64,000 nucleotides of DNA from Hymenobacter tibetensis (GCF_022827545.1 NZ_CP094669.1:772001-836000), one strand, 5' to 3'; positions 1 to 8,503 are shown, numbered from the stretch's first letter. Numbers and translations: made by a program. The notes: a model not told the origin generated them from the sequence alone.

Positions 1-446
1 GTCCACATAGCCACAATGAAGCCCACTGTGCCCCACACCCGAATGGGCGGATAGTCCCGCACGACGTCGCCGCCACGGCTTTTGAGCACATAGTAGGATA
101 CGGCAATGGAAAGGGCCAGCGTGGGCATGTAGAAAATCATGTTTAGCAGCATCACCCAGAACATGGTGCCCGGATCCGTAACCAGCGGTACGGTGAACAG
201 CACGATGCCTCCCAGAATGTGGAGGATGCCGTACAGCTTCTCGGCGTTCATGTACTTGTCGGCTACAATGCCCATCAGGGAAGGCATAAAGATGGAGGCA
301 ATGCCCATGGTCGAGAAAATGGCCCCGAACTGGGCCCCCGACCATTCTTTGGTTTGAAACCAATACGCCCCGATGGTTATCAGCCACGAGCCCCAGATAA
401 AGAACTGTAAAAAGCTCAAGACAATAAGTCGCAGCTTGATATTCAT
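1..446 (-). CDS. Nucleoside:H+ symporter-like MFS transporter (3' end outside window)
   Basis: Inner-membrane transporter of the major facilitator superfamily, probably the nucleoside:proton symporter (NupG/XapB-like) family. The first 148 residues are visible. The start, MNIKLRLIVLSFLQFFIWG, with an aromatic first helix ending in GSWLITIGAYWF, is typical of Bacteroidota members of that family. A loop SLMGIVADKYMNAEKLYG follows and corresponds to the MFS loop between helices 2 and 3; two further hydrophobic helices can be seen before the window edge. The ATG at 446 is the first in-frame start before the hydrophobic segment. The gene reads leftward off the window, so the C-terminal two thirds are missing. 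The superfamily is clear; the nucleoside substrate is inferred from the N-terminal sequence only. Confidence 0.8.
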   Translation of the reverse strand, partial: MNIKLRLIVLSFLQFFIWGSWLITIGAYWFQTKEWSGAQFGAIFSTMGIASIFMPSLMGIVADKYMNAEKLYGILHILGGIVLFTVPLVTDPGTMFWVMLLNMIFYMPTLALSIAVSYYVLKSRGGDVVRDYPPIRVWGTVGFIVAMW

Positions 447-799
447 GCAGGTGAGGTTTTGGAAGTAAAAAATGCTTGCCGCGAGGGCAGGGGTGGGAAT
501 GGGTGAAGGGCAATCAGTACGGCGAGCAATTGCTTGCTAGGTGGGCTGTTCTGCTTCCTGTTTATCTCCGGTTGGCAGCGCATCATACTGCTACGTGGTG
601 GGGCGTAGCGCGAAACGCAAGTCACGAGAAGCCATCAGACTTTGCGCTGTAGTAGGCACCTAGTAGGAAGTAAGCAGGCTTGCTAGAGAAGGCCAAAACG
701 GGGGAAAAAGAACAACCCGGCCACTTGCGCAGACCGGGCATTCAAAGATAGGCAAAATCGGAAAGGAGAAAGAGCCGAAAACCACACCGTATCACTTGC
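447..799. other. Intergenic region without a supported gene
   Basis: This stretch between the divergent transporter and membrane-protein operon holds short open frames only. A 60-codon reverse frame at 443-625 has no family resemblance and proline/serine-rich composition, so I do not call it. The right end leads into the operator-promoter at 800-850. Confidence 0.5.
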
Positions 800-850
800 A
801 AACTAGTTTGATAAATGATTTGGTTTATAATGTAAACTAGTTTATGTTTG
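800..850 (+). promoter_or_regulatory. Promoter with two identical palindromic operators
   Basis: The perfect palindrome AAACTAGTTT occurs twice, at 800-809 and 834-843, 34 bp apart. Between and over them lies a Bacteroidota-type promoter: TTTG at 819-822, a 20-nt spacer, then TATGTTTG at 843-850. The second palindrome lies between the two promoter boxes, so a bound protein would block RNA polymerase. Transcription would start near 857, about 25 nt before the ATG at 882. The obvious candidate binder is the winged-helix protein encoded at 2086-2382 in the same operon, giving autorepression. The motif positions are read directly; the regulator assignment is inference. Confidence 0.75.
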
Positions 851-881
851 TATCATCCTAACGATTCTAACCCCTACCGCC

Positions 882-1463
882 ATGAAAAGCTTCGCCCTCA
901 ACTCTGCTGCCGCTCCCCTCCACACTGCCAGCCAGCTGGTGAGTGCCGTTAGCCTGCGGGCTTACGCTTTCACGTACTCGCTCCGCGGTGCCGCCGTACT
1001 AACGGCTGCTACCAGCGACTATGTGTTGCAGCAAATGGGGTTTGCTGCTCCTTGGGTGCTATGGATGGTGATTATGCCGGTAGTGGCTATCGTGCAGAAT
1101 GTTCGGGCCCGGCGGCAGCGCAAACAAGGCACCATGGGAACAACGGCCACCGACAAAGCCATGCGCCTGCTGCAAAAGGCCTTCGTTTTTGTGTTGATGG
1201 CCATGTTGATTGGTGGAGGCTTTATCAACTGGGAGGTAGCACACCCGCTGATTTTGGGCCTCTACGGCGCAGGTACCATCCTCGCAGGACGCCTATTGAA
1301 CTTCCGGCCGCTGGTGCTCGGTGGGGTGGCCTGCGCGGTGCTGGGTGCAGTAGCCTTGGCGTTGCCCGCCGATACTCAATTGCTGGTTATTGCGGTGGCC
1401 ATGTTGGTGAGCCATGTTATTCCCGGCTACTTATTGAACCGTCAGAGCCGCATTGCCGCTTAA
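882..1463 (+). CDS. Multi-spanning membrane protein, paralogue of the next gene
   Basis: A 193-residue integral membrane protein of no family I can name. After a hydrophilic N-terminus come four or five hydrophobic segments: around residues 35-75, 100-125, 128-150 and 150-185. The C-terminal half (HPLILGLYGAGT, FRPLVLGGVAC, DTQLL, HVIPGYLL) aligns closely with the same region of the following gene (YPLIIALYGLGT, FRPLVWGGATC, DTQLL, YVIPGHML), so the two arose by tandem duplication. It is first in an operon with that paralogue and a winged-helix regulator, 45 bp upstream of the paralogue. The context suggests a small regulated membrane module; the biochemical role is unknown. Confidence 0.8.
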   Translation: MKSFALNSAAAPLHTASQLVSAVSLRAYAFTYSLRGAAVLTAATSDYVLQQMGFAAPWVLWMVIMPVVAIVQNVRARRQRKQGTMGTTATDKAMRLLQKAFVFVLMAMLIGGGFINWEVAHPLILGLYGAGTILAGRLLNFRPLVLGGVACAVLGAVALALPADTQLLVIAVAMLVSHVIPGYLLNRQSRIAA

Positions 1464-1508
1464 TTTCTCTCTTGTCCTGCTTCCTCCTCACGTTTACCAT
1501 CCATACTC

Positions 1509-2102
1509 ATGGAAACCCCCGAAAAGCCGTTTTCAGCCCCTGATAGCCTGCGCCTGATTCAGGATATGATTCAGGCTGCCAAGCAAGACCTGAGCGACCA
1601 TTCGTTTGACTTGTTGTTGTGGGGCTGGCTGGTGCTGGTTGCTGCGGTAGGGCATTATGTGCTGCTGCAAACCAGCTATTCCAAGCCCTGGCTGGTGTGG
1701 CCGGTGCTCATGACGGTGGGCTCGGTGGCCGCCTTCGTGAACGGGATCCGGCGGGGCCGCCGCGAACGGACGCGCACCGTGCAGACCGATTTTATGAAGT
1801 ATCTGTGGTCTGGCTTTGGAGTGATGCTGCTGATGCTGATTGGCTTGGGCACCGTAGCTGGGTTTCGCAGTACGTATCCGTTGATTATTGCTCTCTACGG
1901 TCTCGGAACGTTTGCTACGGGTGGTACGCTGCGGTTTCGGCCGCTGGTATGGGGCGGGGCTACCTGCTGGCTACTGGCTACCGTGGCCTTCCGGGTGGAT
2001 TTCGATACGCAGTTGTTGCTGGTAGCTGCGGCCGTGCTGGTCGCGTATGTAATACCAGGACATATGCTCAAAAATCAATACCGCCGTGGCCGTACCCTTT
2101 GA
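1509..2102 (+). CDS. Multi-spanning membrane protein, paralogue of the previous gene
   Basis: A 197-residue membrane protein. The N-terminal 35 residues are hydrophilic and predicted helical (SLRLIQDMIQAAKQDLSDH), unlike those of its paralogue. Four or five hydrophobic segments follow, with a basic loop GIRRGRRERTRT after the second. The conserved C-terminal block (ALYGLGT, FRPLVWGG, FDTQLLLVAAAVLVAYVIPG) is shared with the preceding gene. Its stop codon overlaps the start of the regulator gene by 17 bp, so the two are probably translationally coupled. Similar N-terminal soluble helix plus membrane-domain proteins paired with this kind of regulator are common in Bacteroidota, but I do not know an assigned function. 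Confidence 0.8.
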   Translation: METPEKPFSAPDSLRLIQDMIQAAKQDLSDHSFDLLLWGWLVLVAAVGHYVLLQTSYSKPWLVWPVLMTVGSVAAFVNGIRRGRRERTRTVQTDFMKYLWSGFGVMLLMLIGLGTVAGFRSTYPLIIALYGLGTFATGGTLRFRPLVWGGATCWLLATVAFRVDFDTQLLLVAAAVLVAYVIPGHMLKNQYRRGRTL

Positions 2103-2382
2103 AGACCTCGATCCGCTGCTGCATTCACAGCTACGATTGGCGGTAATGTCACTCTTGCTGAGCGTGCGGGAAGCTGAATTCAACTTCCTGAAAGAGAAAA
2201 CCGGAGCCACCGCCGGCAACCTCAGCACCCAAATCAGCAAGTTGAAAGACGCTGGCTACCTCACCATGACCAAGGAGTTCAGTGGCTCGTACCCGCTCAC
2301 GCGCTGCGCCATTACGCCAGAAGGCGTCAAGGCTTTCGAGAACTACGTGAGTAGCCTGCAACGCTACCTCAAGCCAGAGTAG
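2086..2382 (+). CDS. Winged-helix transcriptional regulator (MarR-like HTH_34 type)
   Basis: A 98-residue DNA-binding protein consisting of a single winged-helix domain. The sequence runs LHSQLRLAVMSLLLSVREA, then the predicted recognition region EKTGATAGNLSTQISKLKD, then the wing YLTMTKEFSGSYPLTRCAIT and a C-terminal dimerisation helix, the layout of the small MarR-like HTH_34 family. The only start giving the full domain is the GTG at 2086, inside the end of the upstream gene. Last gene of the three-gene operon. By position it should control the promoter at 800-850 with its two AAACTAGTTT palindromes. The family assignment is firm; the target and effector are inferred or unknown. Confidence 0.88.
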   Translation: MAVPFEDLDPLLHSQLRLAVMSLLLSVREAEFNFLKEKTGATAGNLSTQISKLKDAGYLTMTKEFSGSYPLTRCAITPEGVKAFENYVSSLQRYLKPE

Positions 2383-2493
2383 CGGCTCGCCTCTTCTTTC
2401 GCATTCTGCATTTCAGTGCCGCTGAACCACTTTTCTGGAGTCGGCTGGGCCACGCCTTGCCCTTTTGTTTTCCCATCTCTTACAGCCTTTGTC

Positions 2494-3219
2494 ATGAAAA
2501 AGTACTTGCTTCTGCTTGCTTTACCTGTGGTGTTGATGCCGAGCCGAGGAATGGCGCAAGCCCGGGGCCAGAATGTGCTAACTGGCATTCAACGCCAAAT
2601 CACGTGGCAAACGCCCGCCGACTCGTTGCAGCTTCTTGCCAAAAACTTAAACCAGCTGCGCAGTGAAAAGCCGAATGCCTTCCTCAACTATTGGGAGGCT
2701 TTTACGCAATACCACCTGTATTTCCGGGCGGGTAAAGACGAAGCGCAGGCCCAAGAAGCCCTGAATAAGGGTATCGAGCTGTTGGAGGCTATTCCCAGCA
2801 AAACCACCGAGCACTACGCACTACTCTCGTTGCTACAGGGCCTGAACCTGAAATTCGCCAGCTTCCTGACAGTTGCCTTCAAAGCCGGGACCGTAAAGGA
2901 AAACGCTGAAAAGGCCGTGGCCATGGCGCCCGACAACCTGCGCGCCCACTACGCCAGCGGCATCAACGACTTCTACACGCCCAAGCAGTACGGCGGGGGC
3001 AAAATGGCGGCTACGCACTTCCTGAAGGCCATCAGCTTGCCCGACAAGCTTGACCCCAACCCTTATGCTCCCAATTGGGGCAAAGCCGATGCCTACTGCT
3101 ACTTGGTGCAAGCGTACCAAGCTGCTGGAAAAACAGACTTGGCCCGCAAATACGCCGCCGAAGGCCTAAGCAAATACCCTGACCATGCGCGGCTCCAGGG
3201 ATTAGTGGCTAAGTTATAG
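2494..3219 (+). CDS. Exported TPR-like repeat protein
   Basis: A 241-residue secreted or periplasmic protein. I place the start at the ATG at 2494 because it opens a classic signal peptide (MKKYLLLLALPVVLMPSRG, cleavage after AQA); the frame extends upstream to 2416 but only with non-helical, unconserved sequence. The mature part is helical with repeated Ala/Leu/Tyr spacing typical of tetratricopeptide repeats (KDEAQAQEALNKGIELLEAI, AENAEKAVAMAPDNLRAHYA, KTDLARKYAAEGLSKYPDH). TPRs normally mediate protein contacts. It stands alone, 111 bp after the regulator gene and on the same strand. No specific partner is evident. Confidence 0.8.
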   Translation: MKKYLLLLALPVVLMPSRGMAQARGQNVLTGIQRQITWQTPADSLQLLAKNLNQLRSEKPNAFLNYWEAFTQYHLYFRAGKDEAQAQEALNKGIELLEAIPSKTTEHYALLSLLQGLNLKFASFLTVAFKAGTVKENAEKAVAMAPDNLRAHYASGINDFYTPKQYGGGKMAATHFLKAISLPDKLDPNPYAPNWGKADAYCYLVQAYQAAGKTDLARKYAAEGLSKYPDHARLQGLVAKL

Positions 3220-3398
3220 CACAGGCTACGCCGTGCGGCCGCCCAAAAAATGGCACGGCCACTTGAGGTTGGCAGACCCCATGTAGCAAGCGGTTGCCTG
3301 CAACGTTACAGTTGATGAAGGTGCCGCAACGCCGGCATGGCTACCCGCGTCTGCCTGACGCCCCCTCGATTCTCTAGCTTTTCAAGCTACACCAACCC

Positions 3399-5597
3399 AT
3401 GGCCTTACATACTTCGTTGCGCGTGCGGCTTTTGCTACATAGCCTAGCCGTGCTGTGCCTGACGACCACCGCCGCTCTGGCCCAAATGCCAGCTACTATT
3501 CGTGGCACAGTAGCTGACCAAACGACCGGCGACCTGCTGCTAGGCGCCACGGTGCGCGTGGCCGGCCAACCTGCTAGTGCCACCGCCACCGACTTGGACG
3601 GAGCTTTTGCGGTGCCCTACACGCCGACCGCCCAGCCCGACACGCTGGTGGTAAGCTACGTCGGCTACCGGCCCTTTCGGGTGGTGTTGCGTGGGGTGCC
3701 GGCGGCGCCCATAGCGGTGCGGCTGGTACCAGCCAGTGGCCTTACGCTGGCGCAAGTAGAAGTTACGGCCAAGCGACCCATAGCCGAAGACTTCATCGTG
3801 CGGGAGCTGGACTACCTAACTATCGTGACCAATCCGGCTGCCGCGGCCGATCCGCTGCTGGCGGTGCGGACGCTGCCCGCCGCTACCACCCTCGACGAGT
3901 CGGCGAGTATCAGCCTGCGCGGCTCCGACCCGACCCAGACTGGCATCTACCTCAACAACGTGCCCGTGTATGATGCCGTGAAGTTTGCGCAACTAACAGG
4001 CATCGGGACGTTTGGCATTTTTAGCGTCGATTTGGTGAAATCGGTGCTGGTGTTTCCAAGCAATCCGCCGCTGGAGTTTGGCAACGCCGGAGCGGGGCTC
4101 ATTAGCTTAACTACCGATGAGCAGCGGCGCGACAAATTCGTGCAGGCCTCGCTAGGCTTGGCTAACTCCGGGGTGTTGGTAGGGCGGCCAGTAGGGGAGC
4201 GGGGCATGTTCAAGGCCTACGTGAATGCGCAAAACGGCCAACTGCTGCGAGCCGTAAATCCCGCTTCGTTCCGCCAGCTAACCCGGTTCGGGCTAGTAGA
4301 TGGTGGTGCTCACTTTGCCACCAAAATAGGGGAGTACGGCACGTTCAAAGCGTTTGGCTATGGCTTGAGCGAACGGTATGCCTACCGGCCGTCCGCTGGC
4401 AGCCCCGAGGCGTACCGCTACCGCAACTTGCGCGGATTCTATACCCTCAGCTACGAGCAGGCCTGGCCCCACGCCGACCTTGCCCTAAGCCACGGCCTCG
4501 GCAACCGCCGTGCGGAAGATGCCCTCGGCAACTACCGCACCACCCGCCGCTTCGCCGACTACTACGCCGCTGCCCATTACCGCCGCTATTGGTTTGATGC
4601 CCTGAGTACCCGCGTCGGTGTGAGCTACGATGAGCGCCGCCTGCATCTGGCCGGTCAGTTTCCGGTGCGCCGCGACGACATGAGCGCCACTGCGCCCACG
4701 TATGCTGCCGCTTTCGGACAGGGCCGTACGCTGTGGGAGGCGTATCAGTACACTAAATTCACCCGAGGGCCTTGGGTGGTAGGGGCCGGGTTGCGCCTGA
4801 ATGCGTTGCCACGCCCGGCACAACCGGGTTATGGCAGTGCCCAACTCAATATGCGCCGCAACCTGAACATTCGTAGTTTTCTGAACCTATCGGGTGGTCA
4901 GTACACGTCGTTCACTTCCCCTGACCCAGTATACTACGGCTTCCTGCGGACGCGCATCCGCCAAGTGGCTCTCGACTATTCCGCTGGTAGTGCCAGTCCT
5001 GATGGTGCCATCCTCACGGCGGCCATCTACGCCAAACAGGAACGCTCCGTGCTACGCACCAACTTGCTAGGGGCAGAGGTATTTGGGCAACGCACATTTT
5101 TCAAGCGCCTGCGCGCCGACTTGGCTGCTGCTACGATGCATGCCGCACCCACGCATTATGATGCCGCCGACCCCGATGCGCGTGTCTTGGCGCTAGCGCA
5201 ACGCCGCTACGACGTGCGCTTTCAACTGAAAAGCACACTCAAGCTGGTAGGTAAGTGGGGCGAACTAGGCGCTTTTGCCCAGTACCGTGCGGGCGCGCCC
5301 TTTACGCCGGTGCTCGGCACAACGCCTGACCCTGCTACCGGGAGTCTGCTGCCGCAATATGCGGGGGAAGTCAACGCCGACTACCTACCTAACTATTTCC
5401 GGGCCGACCTAACGGCCAGCAAGTTCATTCGGCGCCAAACCAACGGCAACACCTTGGTACTCTATGCCGTGTGCAGCAATATTCTCAACATCCGCAACGT
5501 AAGCGGCTATTCTTACACCCCAGACTATACGCAGGCTCTGCCCAATTATTTTCAACGCCGCTTGCTGTACTTCGGGGTTGTGAAAACCTGGCAATAG
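3399..5597 (+). CDS. TonB-dependent outer-membrane receptor
   Basis: A 732-residue outer-membrane receptor. It has a signal peptide ending in AALAQ, a carboxypeptidase-regulatory-like domain (about residues 30-115: IRGTVADQTTGDLLLGATVRV, split here for length as a beta-sandwich with the typical DLDGAF and VVSYVGYRPF strands), a plug domain (about 125-235, with SASISLRGSDPTQTGIYLNN), then a beta-barrel rich in alternating aromatic residues to the C-terminal strand RRLLYFGVVKTWQ. It would import a ligand using TonB/ExbBD energy. No SusD-like partner gene adjoins it, so the substrate cannot be inferred. It converges with the ArsR-type gene downstream, leaving 23 bp between stops. Confidence 0.88.
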   Translation: MALHTSLRVRLLLHSLAVLCLTTTAALAQMPATIRGTVADQTTGDLLLGATVRVAGQPASATATDLDGAFAVPYTPTAQPDTLVVSYVGYRPFRVVLRGVPAAPIAVRLVPASGLTLAQVEVTAKRPIAEDFIVRELDYLTIVTNPAAAADPLLAVRTLPAATTLDESASISLRGSDPTQTGIYLNNVPVYDAVKFAQLTGIGTFGIFSVDLVKSVLVFPSNPPLEFGNAGAGLISLTTDEQRRDKFVQASLGLANSGVLVGRPVGERGMFKAYVNAQNGQLLRAVNPASFRQLTRFGLVDGGAHFATKIGEYGTFKAFGYGLSERYAYRPSAGSPEAYRYRNLRGFYTLSYEQAWPHADLALSHGLGNRRAEDALGNYRTTRRFADYYAAAHYRRYWFDALSTRVGVSYDERRLHLAGQFPVRRDDMSATAPTYAAAFGQGRTLWEAYQYTKFTRGPWVVGAGLRLNALPRPAQPGYGSAQLNMRRNLNIRSFLNLSGGQYTSFTSPDPVYYGFLRTRIRQVALDYSAGSASPDGAILTAAIYAKQERSVLRTNLLGAEVFGQRTFFKRLRADLAAATMHAAPTHYDAADPDARVLALAQRRYDVRFQLKSTLKLVGKWGELGAFAQYRAGAPFTPVLGTTPDPATGSLLPQYAGEVNADYLPNYFRADLTASKFIRRQTNGNTLVLYAVCSNILNIRNVSGYSYTPDYTQALPNYFQRRLLYFGVVKTWQ

Positions 5598-5620
5598 CGT
5601 ACTGAATTGTACTTCTGCGT

Positions 5621-5890
5621 CTAGCGCAGACCGTCTAGAAAAGTAGCCAACTCTCCCACGGCGGCCCGGTTCAAAGTAACGCTCACGCACCGACCACATT
5701 TATGGGTTTGTACCAGTCCGCAATCGGCCAGTATTTTCAAGTGATGCGAAACGCAAGGCTGCGAAAGGCCCGTCAGCTGCTGCACGTCCGCAAACGGCAT
5801 AGACTCCTGCCGGCTCAACGCCAGCACGATGCTCAGCCGATATTTATCGGACAAGGCTCCAGCAGATTTGGCGACGAGTAGCGTATTCAT
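5621..5890 (-). CDS. ArsR-family winged-helix repressor
   Basis: An 89-residue single-domain regulator. The order of elements is that of ArsR/SmtB proteins: N-terminal helix ALSDKYRLSIVLALSRQE, helix-turn-helix FADVQQLTGLSQPCVSHHLKIL, then the beta wing ADCGLVQTHKCGRCVSVTLN. It contains cysteines at the recognition helix (LSQPCVSHH) and on the wing (THKCGRC), which could sense metals or redox, but no standard ELCVC-type arsenic box is present. It is transcribed leftward and lies downstream of sodA, separated from it by a strong hairpin. No adjacent transporter or detoxification gene points to a ligand. Confidence 0.88.
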   Translation of the reverse strand: MNTLLVAKSAGALSDKYRLSIVLALSRQESMPFADVQQLTGLSQPCVSHHLKILADCGLVQTHKCGRCVSVTLNRAAVGELATFLDGLR

Positions 5891-5919
5891 GGCTCTGAAT
5901 ATAAAAGTAAGATACCAAA

Positions 5920-5960
5920 ATCGGTCGGCTCAATGCCTGTAAGGCATCAAACCGACCGAT
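5920..5960 (-). terminator. Nested hairpin between sodA and arsR-like gene
   Basis: Outer arms ATCGGTCGG (5920-5928) and CCGACCGAT (5952-5960) enclose inner arms ATGCCT (5933-5938) and AGGCAT (5942-5947) around a GTA loop. Read on the minus strand the stem is followed by TTTTGG, so it can terminate sodA transcription. It also lies 30 bp upstream of the arsR-type start, so an operator role for the outer palindrome is possible. Confidence 0.6.
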
Positions 5961-6000
5961 AGAAAAGTACCGTCCGCCGCAGGGCAGAAGGGCTAGGAAA

Positions 6001-6609
<609 letters not shown>

Positions 6610-6730
6610 GATCTTTTGGGTTTAATTGATGATGGAAAGTTGCCTCCTCTTACGGTCTTCCCGCAGGAGAAGGTGTCCGGGAGTGAGACCTTTATAACCG
6701 CCGCACCCCGGCTAGGGTTACGGACGCGGC

Positions 6731-6738
6731 CAAAAGTA
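6731..6738 (-). promoter_or_regulatory. Predicted -7 box of sodA
   Basis: TACTTTTG on the minus strand matches the Bacteroidota -7 consensus TAnnTTTG exactly. The matching -33 region (near 6758) is poor. Transcription would start near 6724, giving a leader of about 115 nt before sodA. Confidence 0.45.
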
Positions 6739-6740
6739 GC

Positions 6741-7187
6741 TTATTTCCGTTTGCGCGCGAAAAACTCCTGCATCAGCGCGCCGCACTCCTCGGCTAGCAC
6801 ACCTCGTAGCAATTTTGCCTTGGGGTGCAGCAAGTTGCCATACCGCCGAAACCCCACTTTTAGCTCGTCGGCCCCGTACACTACGTGGCGCAGTTGGGCC
6901 CAGGCGGCGGCCCCGGCGCACATCACGCAAGGCTCCACGGTTACGTAGAGCGTGCAGTCGGCCAGGTACTTGTTGCCGACGTGGTTGGCCGCGGCCGTTA
7001 TAGCTAGCATTTCGGCGTGCGCTGTTACGTCGTGCAGGCGCTCGGTTTGGTTGTACGCCCGTGCAATAATCTGTTTGTCGAGTACCACCACTGCCCCAAT
7101 TGGTATTTCGTCTTCTTGCAAGGCATACCGCGCCTGCTTGAGGGCTTCGCGCATGTAGTGCTCATGAGAATGTACCGTGAGGGCCAT
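6741..7187 (-). CDS. tadA: tRNA-specific adenosine deaminase
   Basis: A 148-residue zinc deaminase that converts adenosine to inosine at the wobble position of tRNA-Arg(ACG). The cytidine-deaminase-like active site is complete: HAE (His57 zinc ligand, Glu59 proton shuttle) in TAHAEMLAI, and PCVMC (Cys87, Cys90) followed by AGAAAWAQLRHVVYGA. The C-terminal helix ends in LMQEFFARKRK, as in TadA. The ATG at 7187 (MALTVHSHEHYM) is preferred over the frame opening at 7214 because the family begins right at this helix. A TAGTTTTG box lies at 7212-7219, about 25 nt upstream. Essential housekeeping gene. Confidence 0.93.
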   Translation of the reverse strand: MALTVHSHEHYMREALKQARYALQEDEIPIGAVVVLDKQIIARAYNQTERLHDVTAHAEMLAITAAANHVGNKYLADCTLYVTVEPCVMCAGAAAWAQLRHVVYGADELKVGFRRYGNLLHPKAKLLRGVLAEECGALMQEFFARKRK

Positions 7188-7211
7188 GTGGTAGTGGAAG
7201 AAAGGCAAACA

Positions 7212-7239
7212 CAAAACTACGGCCCTCTATGCAAAGCAA
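7212..7239 (-). promoter_or_regulatory. Predicted promoter of tadA
   Basis: On the minus strand TAGTTTTG (7219-7212) matches the Bacteroidota -7 box. A TTG at 7239-7237 lies 17 nt upstream, slightly closer than usual. The -33 element falls inside the left arm of the inverted repeat at 7233-7306. Confidence 0.45.
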
Positions 7240-7306
7240 GGACCTTCTTGTTCCAGCACGGAGAGTTGGTGCACCCATCGCGCTAGCCTAAGAAGGTCCT
7301 TGCTTT
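7233..7306. repeat. 17-bp perfect inverted repeat with 40-nt loop
   Basis: AAAGCAAGGACCTTCTT at 7233-7249 is the exact reverse complement of 7290-7306. The element lies between the stop of the 7344-7910 gene and the tadA promoter. It could terminate the upstream gene or act on tadA, since its left arm overlaps the -33 region. The 40-nt loop is long for a terminator. Confidence 0.8.
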
Positions 7307-7343
7307 ATTGGAATGGCAGACAATGCCCTCAGCCGCCGGCCTG

Positions 7344-7910
7344 TTATTTCATGGATATACTTTGCATGACGGCCTGCGCGGTAGGTTGCCATTGCGCCCG
7401 CTCGTCGGCGGGGGCCACGAAGGTGAAGACCGTCAGCTGGTCGCCGGTGATGGTGTACTGTACCATCTGATAGCGACGGATAGGTGCTAGGTTGCTGCCT
7501 CGGCGCGTATCGGCCACCGTTGATACAAACTCCAGCACCACAAAGTCGCGCTTGTTGATGGTGCGAATGTCCTCGGCCAGGAATTCCACTTTCGAGTACA
7601 TGTTCTGGATGCTGGCCTTGTAAATCTTGAGCAGCAAGCCGTAGTCCCGGTCGCTGAAGGTGCTGGGCTTTTGCGCCACGCTGAAATCAACGCGGCCGTT
7701 GGGGTTGCTGAACACGGCCAGCGGCTTGCGCGGCGCCGGGTATTTCACCGCAATGCCATCGTCGGGGAGGGCCGCAAAGCCTTTCGGCACGCCCACCGTG
7801 ATGTTCTTGCTGACCGTTGTCTTTTTAAGCTTGGGTGCGGCAAATGCGGCCAGTAGCAACACTGCCAGCAGTAAAGGAGCAAGTAGGAGGAAACGAGAAG
7901 TGGTTTTCAT
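7344..7910 (-). CDS. Exported protein, DcrB/PsbP-like fold suspected
   Basis: A 188-residue exported protein. The ATG at 7910 is chosen because it gives a compact signal peptide (MKTTSRFLLLAPLLLAVLL, then AAFAAPK). The mature part has the alternating strands and amphipathic helix seen in DcrB/PsbP-like proteins: ITVGVPKGFAALPD, then VDFSVAQKP, a helix DYGLLLKIYKASIQNM, RDFVVLEFVS, RYQMVQYTITGDQLTVFTF, and a last helix QWQPTAQAVMQSI. These proteins often bind small molecules or act in stress, but I cannot assign a role. Separate transcription unit between two other leftward genes. Confidence 0.78.
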   Translation of the reverse strand: MKTTSRFLLLAPLLLAVLLLAAFAAPKLKKTTVSKNITVGVPKGFAALPDDGIAVKYPAPRKPLAVFSNPNGRVDFSVAQKPSTFSDRDYGLLLKIYKASIQNMYSKVEFLAEDIRTINKRDFVVLEFVSTVADTRRGSNLAPIRRYQMVQYTITGDQLTVFTFVAPADERAQWQPTAQAVMQSISMK

Positions 7911-8000
7911 AGAGAGCGGAAAGATACTAGTGAACATCAAGCTCCTGCTTGGCGCGACGTGTCAATACAGTGCGCTTGATGGGACTCTTACCAAACGCAA

Positions 8001-8027
8001 AGCTCCGAAGTGGAGTGCTTCGGAGCT
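8001..8027 (-). terminator. Hairpin terminator of the 8051-8503 gene
   Basis: AGCTCCGAAG (8001-8010) and CTTCGGAGCT (8018-8027) form a 10-bp stem with a 7-nt loop, 24 nt past the stop of the leftward gene. The following minus-strand bases are TTGCGTTTGG, only weakly T-rich. Confidence 0.6.
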
Positions 8028-8050
8028 GCAAAAACAAGTTTTAAGAGCGG

Positions 8051-8503
8051 TTAGCGGCGCTTTTTCTTGGCTACTGCGGGGGCCGGATACGTCACCTTCA
8101 CTTTCTTCCAGTACACGTAGTTGCCGGTTTTAGCCTCGATGAGGTAGTTGCCGGCCGGAATACGACCCAGATCTACGGGGGCACCCGTGTTGTTGGTGGG
8201 GTCGAGTTCGGTGGTGTACACCGGTTGGTTTTTGTAGTTGGTCATCACCAGCGTGCCGGGCTTGGTGAACTGCTGCGTGAAGCTGAGCATGATGCTCTGC
8301 CCGCCCGAAGCCGGAAATATATCAATGCCCGACAGCGTTTCCACGCGCTTGATAGGGCCGTTCAGCGTTACGGGCTCCGCCTCTGACTTGGTTTTCACGG
8401 AAGTACCGTCGGCCGCCTTGGCTTTGGTTTTGATTTTGGTTTGGGCCTGCGTGGAGAAAGAGAACAGGGTGGCAGCCAGGAAAAGAAGAGCGGAGCGTTT
8501 CAT
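8051..8503 (-). CDS. Secreted beta-sandwich protein, T9SS-tail-like
   Basis: A 150-residue secreted protein. Signal peptide MKRSALLFLAATLFSFSTQA is followed by a charged linker (KIKTKAKAADGTSVKTKSEA) and a small beta-sandwich. The pattern GTLVMTNYKNQPVYTTEL, VDLGRIPAGNYLIEAKTG, YVYWKKVKVTY resembles the C-terminal sorting domain of type IX secretion substrates (G-L-V..N..G..V ... L..G.Y.....). However, this domain makes up nearly the whole mature protein, and it ends in a basic tail VAKKKRR that sorting domains lack. It could therefore be a free-standing relative. Function unknown. Confidence 0.7.
   Translation of the reverse strand: MKRSALLFLAATLFSFSTQAQTKIKTKAKAADGTSVKTKSEAEPVTLNGPIKRVETLSGIDIFPASGGQSIMLSFTQQFTKPGTLVMTNYKNQPVYTTELDPTNNTGAPVDLGRIPAGNYLIEAKTGNYVYWKKVKVTYPAPAVAKKKRR

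Noticed and set aside
443..625. 60-codon reverse frame upstream of the partial transporter
   Set aside because: Overlaps the transporter start, has no family pattern and sits in the likely leader region.
3220..3398. Weak GCCGTGC/GCACGGC stem after the TPR gene
   Set aside because: 7-bp stem and 16-nt loop without a T tract; likely chance in GC-rich sequence.
5614..5630. Short hairpin TCTGCG-N5-CGCAGA between converging stops
   Set aside because: Six base pairs inside the arsR-type stop region with no T tract; too weak to call a terminator.
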